Part shown: one piece after another, positions 1 to 12,133 of the stretch
How positions within the stretch are numbered: the stretch's first letter is position 1
Layout of the letters: each line of letters begins with the position of its first letter
Origin: Phallus indusiatus
Lineage: Eukaryota > Basidiomycota > Agaricomycetes > Phallales > Phallaceae
DNA length: 64,000 nucleotides
Direction: 5' to 3'
NCBI GenBank assembly: GCA_027605045.1
Contig: JAQFWX010000023.1
Location: 62,001 to 126,000, forward strand
Notes under the pieces: generated by a model
Seen by the model: only the letters and a program-made list of their open reading frames with translations
What the model was told of the DNA's origin: nothing
Database searches by the model: none
Position numbers and translations under genes: made by a program

Positions 1-2440
1 TTCGTTTTTGGCTTGTTTGAAGAGATTGAATGTAAAGTTCCACTTTTTTTTTTTAGATTATTGATCAACCTACTAGTTCTCAACGGATGCAAGCTGCCCT
101 GAGCGTTATCGCCAAGCATCGGGATAGCGAGCGTCTGCGGATAGTAGCGGAGACCGGTGACGATCGTACGTTCATGTAACCTTTAACGGTTGACTCTTTT
201 TTCTCAATTCTTGCTGGTTGCAGCTGGTGATGCTAGGCAAACTTTCCATCCTGAATGGCCCCGAGGACTAAATCAATTAGGCAACACTTGCTATCTTAAT
301 TCACTGCTCCAGGTTCGCTTCCTCCTCGTATCCTTCGACTGATTTCCTCATGTATCCATGTAGTATTTCTATACCATCAAGGACTTGAGACAAGCTTTAA
401 CACTCTCAAATGTAATCAATGATACCAAGCTCAGTGATGACGACCTGAAGAGACATCGTGTTGGTGGTAGACTGGTTACGCGAAAGGAGATTGTACGTTC
501 CAGAAAGTGTAAGATCGCCATTCGAACTTCGTTTGTTATGTGAACTTCTTCTTCCCTTCTCATTCTCTCTCCTTCTCTTCTCCTTAGTCGTTGCAGCACT
601 GGCTAATCTCTTTTGGGAGCTGGAATGTTCTGGACAACCGGCTGTCACACCGGAACTTGAGCTGGCTAAACTGGCATTGGTGACATCCAAAGACGAAGAG
701 GAGGATGAACAAGGCCGTAATGATGTTGCTACTGATTCTTCGGCAAGCACTGACGCAACGCTGGTCGATGAACCAGCGATCACAGGACCGGTGTACGGAC
801 AATCGATATCGACCTCTCCGACTTCTACTACACTTCCAACATCACCGTCGGTCTTGGGAAAACGACAACGTCGGTCACAGTTAACTCAGCAGGGTGACCC
901 GGATCAAAAAGAGGTCGACCACGATGGTTTCGTTCTAGTCGCGAAGCAGCCCAGTGGAAGTGGCAGTGTTATTGTCGTCAACGAACCGGAGGACGTGGAG
1001 ATGACGGATGCTGTCACACTCGACAGTTCAGATAAAGAGAACAAACCGCCGCCTTTACCGCCACGAAGGAAAACTGAAGTCGACCCAGAGTCAGTTATGA
1101 TGTTTGGTATGGAGCATGACTTTACCGCCGCCTTGTGTGTGACTCTAGCTAAAACTGGTTAAACTTCAGGAAAGCAACACGATGTGGCTGAATGTATGGA
1201 CAACTGCTTGTTTCAAATTGAGACTGCATTACTTCGGTTCGATGATGTGGATTCAACTGATAAGGAAAAAGCTAGCGTTGTAAAGAGGTATGTGGCCTTT
1301 TATTACTGGTGCTCGAGGTTTGGGTCATCATAGTATGCTTTTTGTCTAAAAGACTATTCTACGGAACTATTCGACAACGGGTTTTTCATATACCAATGTC
1401 AGATGGTAGCCAGCCCACCATGCACGAGAAAGAAGACGTGTTTTCTCATCTACCCGTCAACGTGTCTGAGGAAGGTTTTGACTTGTACGACGGTCTCAGC
1501 GCCTATTTCGACGACACCATAGAATTCCAAGGCAAAAAAGCAAAAATGGAGGTTTCACTGGTGGATCTGCCTCCCATGCTTCAGATACAACTGCAGGTTA
1601 GTGGAAGATGCGTTTAACTTTTTTTTTGTTGTAAACTCATTGACCGAGTACAGCGAGTACAATTCAACCGAGAAACACTTCAACCATATAAATCTCATGC
1701 TTATGTTCGATTTGGTGAAACTCTATACGCCGATCGGTTCTTGGATAATGCAGACTCAGTGAAGCGGAGGCAATCTAGAATTATTCAAACGGAATTGCAG
1801 GCATGCCGTGATCGGATTCACGCTCTAACGCGCGATAAGGTACGCGCTTATATCTTCATCCCTTCTAAATTAATAATTCTGCTTTTTTTGGTGTCTACCT
1901 AAATTAGGGTCCGTTCACAGATAACCTAGGTTTGGTTACTGAGTTTTTAAAGAATCAAGATACTATCGAACTCGCCCAAGTCGACGAAGGGCTTATAGCT
2001 CATCTGCAGTCGGAGAATGAACTGCTCAAGCAGGAGCTCATCGATTTACGGGCTAGAGCCGCATCGCTCAAAGAAAGTATAGAGAGTATATGGAAGGACG
2101 AAACGCAAGCCGAATATGAACTAACATCCGTCTTCGTACATCGTGGCTCCTCTCCTTCATGGGGACATTATTTCTTTTATTCGCGATGCCTACCAGACAA
2201 TCCTGAAGCATGGTTCAAATATAACGACTCCGAAGTCTCACAAGTCAAAAAGGATGAAGTACTGGCTAACACAACTGGTTCAACTGCGAACCCGTACCTG
2301 GCAAGTTTGATTACTCTATGAGAATTGCGCGCTTTTACTGAAGTTGGCCTGTTTGTTTTTTTTTTGTCCTTTTTTAGTTGGTATACGCACGGAAGGGAAT
2401 GGATATGGTTCAAACCGTCAACCGAGCTTTAGATCTATGA
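1..2440 (+). CDS. UBP2: Ubiquitin carboxyl-terminal hydrolase, UBP2-like, 5' partial
   Basis: C-terminal half of a C19 (USP) deubiquitinase that removes ubiquitin from proteins. The Cys box GLNQLGNTCYLNSLLQ is read near 262-312, and the His box (HRGSSPSWGHYFFYSR) near 2138-2190. Both halves of the catalytic core are therefore present. Between them lie a K/E-rich insertion with ALVTSKDEEEDE near 670-710, a QHDVAECMDN block near 1176 that also occurs in Ubp2 proteins, and a coiled-coil-like stretch near 1960-2090. At least seven short introns are needed. One joins RSRK to FVAALANLFWELE across about 512-587. The stop is TGA at 2438-2440 after a short last exon (VYARKGMDMVQTVNRALDL). The N-terminal repeat region lies off the left edge. 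The UBP2/USP25-28 group is assigned from the insertion pattern. USP membership is certain, the exact orthologue less so. Confidence 0.88.
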
Positions 2441-4365
2441 CGTTTTGTCCCTTTTTCTATGCGCTGCAACATTTCCTTTTGTTGGGTCGTTTAGTGACGT
2501 GCGAGAGTGAGCCTGCTCCTGGGGTGTCCCATTTGTTTGCACCTTAACGTACATGGACGTATAATAACTACTTAATATCATGAATAACTAACTAATGTCT
2601 GTTGTAATTTTATGAGATTTATGGATCAGAAGTTATATTATAGTTTGGACAATTACCCAGTCATTGACCGCGACCAATAACGTGATCCGTTTATGTATTT
2701 ACAGAGCTCGAGTTTCATCGATATAGTTGTTTGCACCACAATACGAGTGATACAGGGTGGTAACGGGATAGAACATCGTCTGGTTTACAGACCTCACTGG
2801 TAAGACCCGAGGGGACTGGCTTTCATCATTCCTTATAATCTCTCAGGCCACGGAACTTTCTTGGAGCCGCTAAGTCACCATCTGTGAAGTATATCTACAT
2901 AGATATATGTACCTACTTCGCTAAGCTCGGCTCCGATGAGAGTAAGAGTTTGAGCCTGAATATTCAAACCATGCTTTGTCGAAAACGTGCAACCCTGGTA
3001 GTCGCAGAGATAATTATCAAAAGCTGACTGGTTCACAACACCTCTCCGTCTATTTATATGCGCTACAATTACATTTAGAAAAGGCGATCTCTCTTGATCG
3101 GGGCACTACAAGGAAGGTGAACACCAAATATACTCGGAGATCGGGGAGAACACCAGGCTAGGACCAACTGGAGTCTGCCTGAGCAGGCCGAAGTTTGCAC
3201 CTGATAATTTTGACGAATTCGTGAATAATATTCCGTTGCAAATACACATCATGAACCTTTTTAGATGTTATTCTCCATACTCCTTACGCCTGATTTCGAC
3301 TTTCCGATGTAAATGTACAAGAAATATAGCTTTTAATGTTGATAACTACCACGAATTTTAGAGGATGTAATGCGTGGCATTTTCAAAGATGGATAGTGCG
3401 TAGTAGGCAATCCCTCAGTGCACTCGTTCTATGTAAGTAAAGCAGTTTCATTGGACTCGTCACCGGAATTATAACGTGCTAAGGGAAACAAAGCGAAAAC
3501 GGTTGACGGAGGAAATGATAATCAGTAATCGATAATCTTTTAGTTAAATCTCAAATTTAATGAAAGATTAATAAACACATTTAAAGTATACGAGTAATCG
3601 TAAGGGATTTCGGAGCCTGTGCACTTAAGGCAGACAAGCAAGAACTCGCATAATTCCTAATTCGTTTATCCCCGGCGGGCTTAATTTTTGAAATGACCAG
3701 CTCTAGAAAAAATCCCGGCATGATGAATGCAGGATAAGAAAACCCCTCACATCACGGCATTGAGAGTTCCGAATAATAAATACAACTGGCGGCTTCATTG
3801 CCTATATTGGTAAAATAGGCTTTTTCTTAGCTTCGTTTGGAATTCTAATATAGTTGATAAGCTTTTACAGTATCACTCTGGCGGGCTAGCTGGATCTAGA
3901 TTTACATAAGTCATTGAGCATGCATAATGTAATAACACGGTCACTTTATACCGTCTGTTCAAACATGATATCTGAACAATTATCTTGACTGTGATTGAAT
4001 ATGGTTAACAAAGGGACAGCTTACGAATACGAGTTTCAGGGAGGAGAATTTCCGCTTGAATGGGTTATCTAGATAAGTGAATTTTTGAATTCTTATGCAT
4101 ATAATTATGAATGTAACTTCAAAATGATCACTACCATAGGATAAAATAAGTAATGCCTGTTCCCAGAGGTTTCCTCCGATTATACAGTTCCAAAGACTAC
4201 TGGGGATATCGGTTTTTTTGTGCGCCGCACCCCTGAAAATACTCCTGAAAGCTTGAAGATTGACGTTAAAGCTTGAAGCGTTAAGGCCCAATCAGTCAGG
4301 AGTTGTTAAACTATATATATATAATCTGAAAACCTGGAGTCGTTATCTAGTTCGTATGCCCTGAA
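2441..4365. other. Intergenic, no gene seen
   Basis: About 1.9 kb between the UBP2-like gene and the P450. Short ORFs (for example 2976-3161 on + and 3980-4291 on -) show no family motif or convincing splice partners. The DNA is AT-rich with a short TA run just upstream of the P450 start (about 4312-4322). Confidence 0.6.
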
Positions 4366-6502
4366 ATGACTTATTCATTAAGTACACACGAAGAGGCTGC
4401 TCTGGCTATCAATGTTCTTCTACTTCTTTGCGTCACCATTGTCATGTTGCTGTTTTTGAAAGCTTCACATTCATCCATTAAGCCTTCTGTTCCTCCAGGT
4501 ATGAACCATTGATTTTCAAGAATGAATCTCGTTCTCATTAAGCTGTAGGACCACGACGTCTACCTTTCATAGGCAACCTCCTTCAATTACAAAAAGGTGA
4601 TCTGTCGAAGTTATATATGCAATGGTCGAAGATATATGGCAAGTTTGAATGGCTGTACTAAAGTAATTTATCTAATCAGTTCTAGGCGATGTGGTGTATA
4701 TGCGAGTCTTTGGGCGCGAATTTATCATTTTGAACTCCTTAGAGGCTGCGTGCGACCTGCTGGAGAAAAGATCGGCAATATATAGCAGCAAGCCACGCCT
4801 TGTATGTCATTTTCAAAGTCTTTCAACTGAGCTTGATCTTGATTCACTTTTCATTAGGTTATGGCGGGGGAGTTAATGGGAATGCAGTTTACCTCGATGC
4901 TGTTCAGCAAGTATTCAAGAAAACTCAAGCGATGTCGGAAGTTGGCGCATTCTTGGATCAGTGCGCGCAGAGTAGCGGATCTTTCAAACGAACAAGAAAG
5001 GTCATCGATATATTTATTGAAAAAGCTATTAGAATCCCCAGAGAGGTTTTCAGAGCACATCAGAACGTAAGTTCTCATATCCCAATGTTCAATGGGATCA
5101 TATCCGTATCAGTAAATTTTGGACTATAGTTCAGCGGGAACAATTATTCTGAAACTGACGTATGGTATCAACGTCAGGCCATTCGATGATCCGTATATCC
5201 GGATGGCCGAAGAGATAACTGAGTTTCGTTCCACTGCGATGATGCCAGGGAAATGGCTAGTTGATTCTTTCCCACTCTGTGAGTCGCTAATGAAATAACA
5301 GCTAAGAATGCTTGAACCCAAATGACCTTTCTCATTGACCAAGTGAAATATATTCCTAACTGGTTTCCGGGAGCGGGATTCAAACGATTCGCGGAGCGGG
5401 CCAACGAAAAAACCGCTACATATTTGAAACTGCCATACGACCTTGTGAATGAGCAACTTGTGAGTTTTACCGATTAATCATAGTTTTATTCATACTCCTA
5501 GAGTCTGAGTCCTAAATTACTGAATCTTGTTATCAGAAACGGGGTGTCGCTCCAAAATCTTGGGTCAGTGATCAGTTGGTGTCTTCCGCAGAATCGGAGG
5601 GAGAATCATTTGATGAAGACGCTTTAATTTGCGCGGCTGGAAGCATGTATGCGGGGGGAATTGATACGGTGAGACAAATACAGGCTGCTAGTAGCGAGTT
5701 TCACACAGAAGACTCAGATAACGTCTTTTTTGCGTACATTTTTCTTGATGATGGCTCGATCTCCCGAAACTCAAAAGAAGGCTCAAGCGGAGATAGACTG
5801 CATAATTGGGGCGGATCAACGTCTGCCCTCCATCGCTGAAAGAGAATCTCTACCTTATATCGAGTGTTTAATCAAAGAAACATTACGGATAAATCCTATA
5901 GGTCCTTTGATTCCTCATAGTTTGGAGGAAGACGATATCTATAACGGATGGAGAATCCCCAAAGGCGCCTGGGTCATAGCAAATGTCAGGTAAGATCGTA
6001 CCAAATGGAATCCAATCTCTTCAATTTTTGTACAGAGCGATTTTGCATAATCCGGATACCTATAAGAATCCCGAAGAGTTTAGACCTGAGCGATTTGATG
6101 CCAGACAAGGGGTTCCTGAACGGGACCTCACCAATGTCACATTCGGCTTTGGAAGACGGTGAGTAAAAGCCCAGATTAACTCGATGGGAAATGAGAAATA
6201 TTGTTAGGTTCTGTGCCGGAGTCGATTTCGCCCGACCTCTACTATTCACATACGTTGCTCAGATTTTGTATACTTTCAATATTCTTCCCAGTTTCAACGA
6301 ACTTGGAGAGAGAATCCCTCCCCCATTCAAATTTGAGGTAAAACACTTTTTGTACGCATACTTTTTTCGGTGTATATTTTCGCTTTCGCTAATCGTTTGA
6401 CACTCGTAAAGAGCGCCGGTTCCATTTCAGTGTCAGATCGTTCCAAGGGATACTCAAAAAGTCAGAGTGCTCGAAACGGCCATTTCTAATTTGGATGAAT
6501 AG
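4366..6502 (+). CDS. Cytochrome P450 monooxygenase
   Basis: Complete microsomal-type P450. It starts at ATG 4366 with an N-terminal membrane anchor (INVLLLLCVTIVMLLFL), then a proline-rich hinge and RRLPFIGNLLQLQKGD. The I-helix motif AGGIDT lies near 5653-5670. The K-helix ExxR is ETLR within IKETLRINP near 5875-5900. The PERF-type motif is RPERFDARQG near 6085-6115. The heme-binding loop FGFGRRFCAG, with the cysteine ligand, spans the intron near 6150-6220. About nine short introns are needed. All exon joins I tried keep frame, including DT|ITSFLRTFF across the intron beginning about 5670. The last exon ends LETAISNLDE, with TAG at 6500-6502. The family resembles the CYP620/CYP5150-like sets (often annotated O-methylsterigmatocystin oxidoreductase) that are expanded in agaricomycetes, but the substrate is unknown. 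Its 3' end is duplicated at 12134-12478. Confidence 0.9.
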
Positions 6503-7059
6503 GCTTTAATTTGATGATGTTGTATAAGAGAGCTTTACTAAGCTTGCTGGGGGCTCTCGAAAGATTTATTCGTTAGCGTATAGGAAGATGTCCTGAGGTT
6601 GCCCTCTTGTATTATAGTCAACACGTAACCAGGAGAGAGAGAGTCATCGTTTCTAGCGAAAAAACGAACACTTAGAGACATTCTGTTATTTTGGACTAGA
6701 ACTTGACCGTCAGCGTCGATTTTTATTATTATAAATTCTTATTTGCCCTATCCCCAAGTTCCAGCCACTACAGTGCTGAGTGTATGTGTGAATGTGACGG
6801 TCACGTCGAGTCGACATCTCTTATCGACAACCACTGCAGAATCCACAATCCGTCGTGGTCTGCACACCAGACTAGCACATTACGCTTGCCCCCGTTATAC
6901 GCAAAACACGGCCTTAACGAGACTACAAAACAATAAAGTATGATCAGTAAACGCGATTTCGAAGGAACCTAGATCCGACTCTGCCCAATATGCTTTCCAA
7001 ATCGACCCTTAGTCTTCCGGAATCCCTGCGACAGGAAAACTAGTCAATCGTTTTTGTTC
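6503..7059. other. Intergenic, P450 3' flank
   Basis: The first about 130 bp (to about 6630) is the P450 3' flank and is shared with the relic at 12134-12478. The rest contains only short ORFs without motifs. Confidence 0.6.
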
Positions 7060-8944
7060 GAATTACAAGACGAATGCTTGGGACATATCATTGCTTACCC
7101 CTTCCTCTCTCGTTGCTGTCAATCGCAGGCTCCGGAACTATGTAACGGATGACAACACTTGGTCCCGATCTTTCGAATATCGTTACTTTAAAACGGGCTC
7201 GGCGTGCTATCCATCATTATAAGAATTATGCTGCGACGCTCTGAAAAAATTCATAAAGCGGCACGAATTAATCCTGTGAGTATCGCCACTTTATCCCGAT
7301 TGTCAGATTCTTAATGCTGTTCAGGCGATGGGAGAAGTCTCGTAACTCAATAATGTGTTACTAATCGCATTCTTGTAACGTCAATAGCATGCATCTGATG
7401 GACAATATGTCCTCTGATGACAACAAGTCTTCAATATGGCGCTATCGCACGTAGCTCTCCATCTACAGGTAAGCATTAGTATTATCTTCTCACTCGTATA
7501 TCTTTGAAAGCTGGATTCAGTTCAAGGAAAAATCTTACGAGGGTTTATGGACGCATACGGCACAGCTAATGGCTTTGGTATCGGCAACCCGAACACGGAA
7601 TTCTCTCCTCACGTCTCTTGCGTTGCCGTTTCATCGCGGGTGGAATCGCGCAGATGGCTTGGGGTTTTCAAAATGGCAAGATCTCTCTCACGACTGCATG
7701 GAGAGCGATGGATTCAAATCATCCAGCTGCACGTTACTTACGTCGCCGTGCTCATTACAATACCCGAGTCAGATTCAAAGCCTGACTTTTACTTCGGCCG
7801 GCAATAAAGAAGATGATGGCTTGATCTTTAGTAGCTGTTCTCGCGGTTAAGTCAAAGTATGGGATAGCAAACGGTTACGGTGTCTCCGGTCAGGAAGTAT
7901 CAACAAAGATGATGAACATCGCGACGCGGTACCGAGCTTGCTTTCCTGGCCACCGAAGATATCCTCGTTGCCGCATGCGAAAACGGCGATTTCAGTGTCT
8001 GGGCGAGTTTCCAAGTGCATCGAGGCGACGCCAACAATATATGGTTCACGTCGAGGACAGCATACGGATCGCTCAACCATGGATAGATAGACCGAAGACG
8101 ACCGTGTCGATTTCTATTGAACCCGAGTCAGATTCCTCCAACGTCATAATCCTAGTACGATACCCCAGGGACAGAGTTTTCTACCGTTATGATACCAACG
8201 CTTTGCGTAAGGCTGCCGTCTGTTCGTGCTTCGGCGCTGGCATTGAGGCAAGCTTTCAAATAACGTTCCTCAGACCACGATTTGCGTTCAACGGAGCATC
8301 ATCGGGCACGACAGCTACGCCACCAATTGTCTCGAAAGCCACATCTTCAACACTATCTATCTGCCGTCGCGATGGGTTCAAAACGTTCATCACCATTCAT
8401 ACTGACTGGGGACACTCTCGGCAATGTGTCTGTCTGTCTGGAACTGGGACACCCATTCTGACGACATGGAGTTTGTGTTTTCATCTGGGAATAACAACCG
8501 CGACTACAAAGTTATTGAATCTGATGCTTACGTCCAACCCTCTCGGACTTGGACAGCCTATGCAGATGGCACCGTTTGTTCGTTAGAAGCGGCCGAGAAT
8601 CTTATTGTGACAGGGAGGTGAGTGAAGATCAATAAGATCGTATTCTTCTTTTTCTTAATTTTCTTTCGACATATTATCACAGTTCTCATGGAGTTATCAA
8701 GATCTGGGAGATCCTGACACTAGATGAAGTTCTTCGTACATTCCTCCCGCCAGTTACGAGACTTTTCTGCAACGGTCCTGCTGGCCAGATCTTTATACGA
8801 GGTGACACATTAGTTGCCAATATCGCTTCTCGTGTCTTGGTTTGGCAAGCCAAACCTGCCTCAGCGGACAAGAAGATCAAAACCAAACGATCTGGGCCCT
8901 GGCAAACCCGACAAAGGATGAGGTATATTGACTTCCACGAATAG
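7060..8944 (+). pseudogene. Decayed F-box/WD40-repeat protein gene
   Basis: Fragments of one protein are readable in order but in shifting frames with stops. Near 7078-7190 an F-box-like helix pair reads LLTPSSLVAVNRRLRNYVTD. WD40-like pieces follow: MAWGFQNGKISL near 7650, VKVWDSKRL near 7853, LVAACENGDFSVW near 7966-8006, ILTGDTLGNVSV near 8397-8432, then VWNWDTHSDDMEF, and finally GVIKIWEILTLDEVLRTF after an intron near 8620-8682. The C-terminus ends RMRYIDFHE with TAG at 8942-8944. A threefold TGTC repeat at 8427-8438 separates two matching frames by 4 bp, which looks like replication slippage. No exon set gives one open frame. F-box/WD40 proteins of this type are substrate receptors of SCF ubiquitin ligases. 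I infer a non-functional copy. A very intron-rich functional gene is less likely because stops fall inside recognisable blades. Confidence 0.7.
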
Positions 8945-9009
8945 ATGGCAACGTGCGTTAGCCTTCCCTTCTTAATTTCCTTTATATTCAGAACAAATGG
9001 AACTTCTTA

Positions 9010-9094
9010 GTGACGTCACAGGTACTATACGGATTAGAGTAAGGACCATCATATAAAGGACAACTCAGAACTGAAACGGCATACTTGTCACGTG
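9010..9094. promoter_or_regulatory. CRE-type and CACGTG palindromes upstream of the kinase-like gene
   Basis: GTGACGTCAC at 9010-9019 is a perfect palindrome containing the bZIP/CREB core TGACGTCA. TCACGTGA at 9088-9095 contains the bHLH E-box CACGTG. Both lie within 155 bp of the ATG at 9164. That they act as binding sites is inference from motif and position. Confidence 0.4.
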
Positions 9095-9163
9095 ACGTGT
9101 TCAAAACTGACTACCTCTCTGACTACCCACTGACAACTCTCTGCCCGTCAATCTATTGACCTA

Positions 9164-11613
9164 ATGTCGTGCCGCTCAAGCTCCCGACTGCGAAGCAACA
9201 GTTTCACTTCAAGCGTTCAAACACCGAGTCGAGCACAAAGAAACAATCACGAGCAGAGTGACGAAATTGAACTTATATGGGCTTTCTGGCATCTGGACCA
9301 TAAACCTAAATGTTTAACAATGACTGTTCCCTCGAATTCACGTATCCAAATGTGTCGGGAATGTTTTGCGGAAGAGCTTTTTGAAGAGTACGGATTCATT
9401 GCATATGCTAAGAGTGTCAATTTTTGGGCAGTACGTAACATATATTTTCTACATGTTCTCTAAATTTTGATACATTATAGCCTAACTTCCGGGTTCTCAC
9501 CCCGAAGGATGAAAACATAACAGGCAAGAACATAAAAGACTTCGCCACCCGACTCAACAATTTATCGCAAACTTTTCCATCCGCACTCAAAGGCAGGGAA
9601 GCACGACAGGAAATCCACGTATTCGTTACGGCCAAAAGTATGGTGACACTAAACTGGCAGTTCCATCAACTGGACTGTACGCCCTCGCATCCTATGTCAA
9701 CCCGTCTGATACTTCCTCCCAATGAATTCAAAAACTATTCCATCAGTCGTTTCGTGGAGAAAATTGCATCCGAGCTTTTACGAGCGTTCCAATTCAAGGC
9801 AGAAGCCAATAGTATAACTTTTTACACAGTTCGTACCATCTATTTTCACGTTTTCTAAACAATGACAACTATCATTATAGCCTAAGAAGCTTGTCCCAAA
9901 GGGCGAGTTTATTGATGAGAAGGATATAGTGAAAGTTTCATCATCGCACACTTTCGATGATGAAGTTTGCGATCCGGACCTGAACAATGACTCAGTTCAT
10001 TTCGTTGTTACCGCCAAGGGAAGACAAATTGAGGATGAGGAACATGATGTGCTGTGTGAATTATCCGAGTCCAAACGTCAGTTGACATCTCCGTGCCTTC
10101 CTGTATCGCTAACGTTACGTGCAGGCTTCGAGAAAACTTTGAATGCTATGGGAAAATCCCCGTCAAAAGGGTTCAAGTCTATCGAGTATCGCACCGCACA
10201 AGGCACAGTCGACCAAGCTATATTCGATGGACACTACGCCCCCGGGAAGGATAGTACATGTGCTCCCCCGATCTACATATATCACCCTATTTTCAATGAC
10301 TTCCGTTATTATCTTCAACACCCCCCTCAACCAACTAAGCGAGATATAGCAAACACTCTCGAACTCATGAATTATCTGTGCAAATTGACCGAGGAGTCAG
10401 AGTCCACCCGTAATGAGAGAGTGTGCAATCTGTTAGAAAAGATCCTGAATGTACGAATTCTCCCCGCTCAACACTCTGATGAAACAGAACCCGACGGTAT
10501 GACTCAAGTGGAAGTTGGTGATGAAAAAATAGCCATTTTGGTGGCAGAATTCAACAAGATTCTTGGAGAAGGTGATGGTGATCCGTGCATCCAAGCAGGC
10601 ATAAGCTATAAACGCGGTTGCCAGTCGACCGAGGTGTGTTCCAATTCATAATTTCATAATTGCTTTTGGCTATTAATTAAATTGTCGTAAAGGCCATCAA
10701 GCGAAGTTGCAGTCCGGCCTTTCTCATACATGGAGAGGGAGCATGGCTAGGTATATCGGGAGCCGTGTTCACCGATAAGGTTATAGTGCAACGGTTAACT
10801 GACGCGCGCTGGTTCGGATTATCTTCTACCGAAGAAGACATCCGGTTATGGGAAAATGCTTGTACTCTACTTGCGCTGCGGGTCTGCCTCGAAAAACTAA
10901 AGGACTATTATCAAAATAATATTGCTAACATAATGCCCTGGGTTCCTCATGGGGCCCACCCACGTTTATATCCCTACCCTACATCGTATACTCACGATGG
11001 TCAAGAAATCAAGTTTGAATACGTAATGGCATTGGAGGATTACGCCAAATGCGTGACGTTTCTAGCGCGGACTCTCGGCGACGGATCGCGGGATATTGTG
11101 GTCAAGTATGTTACGAGCTATGGGGAATGCGCCCACAGGTTTCTCGCAAGTCAAGACCACGCTCCAAAGCTTCTCTATTACGGTCCTTTACCGGGCGCAC
11201 CTTTATTGTCCCCATCACCGGCAGCTAAAAAAGCTATCCCCGGGCTATGCTTAGATCCTGCTATATATATGGTTGTCATGGAGTACATCGATGCGGAGTC
11301 GCTGTATAAGCTTCCGAGAAAATATCGGGCACAGGTCGATGAAATTCTGGCGAAATTACACGGAGCGGGATACGTGTTCGGCGATTTACGCAATCAGAAC
11401 GTGCTGATAGATCCTGATAGCGACAGAGTCAAGTTAATCGACTTCGACTGGAGTGGGGCGTACGATCAGAAGCTTGAAGATACCATCGAGACCAAAAAAT
11501 ACGCTTATTATCCCTCCTTATTGTCGCAGAACATTACATGGCCCAACGGCGCAGGTCGACTGGAGCCAATTCTCCCTGAACACGATTTGGCTATGGCTCG
11601 AAGACTTTTTTGA
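9164..11613 (+). CDS. Crinkler-like protein: two ubiquitin-like modules plus a protein kinase-like domain
   Basis: Four exons: 9164-9430, 9481-9828, 9881-10633 and 10693-11613. The ATG at 9164 opens the first exon and the TGA is at 11611-11613. The N-terminus holds two related modules of about 100 residues. Each runs from a Trp/Leu strand through a helix (CFAEELFEEYGF; KIASELLRAFQF), an intron at the same place and phase, a Pro start (PNF; PKK) and an end strand HVFVTAKS or HFVVTAKG. This layout resembles the ubiquitin-like N-terminal domain of Crinkler (CRN) proteins. The C-terminal half is a fungal protein kinase-like domain. It has a candidate Lys in DIVVKYVTSY, the hinge MVVMEYIDAESLY, a catalytic loop FGDLRNQNVLI in place of HRD, and DFD in LIDFDWSGAYD in place of DFG. 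These variants are usual in the fungal GDLR/DFDWxG family. There is no signal peptide. Whether it phosphorylates anything is unknown. The Crinkler link is inference, while the kinase-like fold is well supported. Confidence 0.85.
9281..10026 (+). repeat. Intragenic tandem duplication including an intron
   Basis: Copy 1 spans about 9281-9640 and copy 2 about 9641-10026. In both an intron of 50 or 52 bp interrupts the module in phase 0 (9431-9480 and 9829-9880). Both introns begin GTNCGTANCAT, contain TATTTTC, and end CATTATAG followed by the codon CCT. The flanking coding DNA has diverged strongly, so the copy is old, but the shared intron shows that genomic DNA was duplicated rather than cDNA. 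Confidence 0.7.
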
Positions 11614-12133
11614 CTGAAAAATATATCTGAGATAACATGTTTGTTGTGTTTGATACACCCAATGCAAATTCCCTTTTAATGTGCCTAACATGTTCTGAAT
11701 CAAGTTCACCTTTTTTCCTAAGAATTACTTTGTATCGCGGCAACACGCCACGAGAACTACCTCGCTTTCCCTTCATCTAAAGCGGCCCTCTATGACTGCC
11801 GTCCGATGCACCTCCAGAGCCGTCGGTTTTTGCTGGGTCAGTAAAGGCATGCCCATCGCACGACCACTCAAGTCTTGTGCCACGTTTGAGAGTGTACTGG
11901 TACTGGCTGACATTGATGATACGCTAGGTTTGCTCATTTCAAACCGATTCATCGCGTAGAAGGAGAGCTAGCGTTGTTGCAGTCGCAATTGTTGTCGTCG
12001 TTGTTGTTGTTCTGGTTGCTGTTGGAGTAACTAATATATTGGAGAAGGAAGATGGGAACGATAAGACGGGGGAACACCGGCTGCCAGACCGGTCGTCGAA
12101 TATCGACCTGAGGCAGAGGAGGAAGCCCTACTT
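11614..12133. other. Intergenic with a short unexplained ORF
   Basis: No recognised gene. On the minus strand about 11775-11954 an open stretch begins MNRFEMSKPSVSSMSAS and ends TAVIEGRFR, preceded by a CAA/CAG-rich tract (about 11975-12025) that would encode glutamines in another frame. It could be a fragment of a longer gene, but I do not recognise it. Confidence 0.4.
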
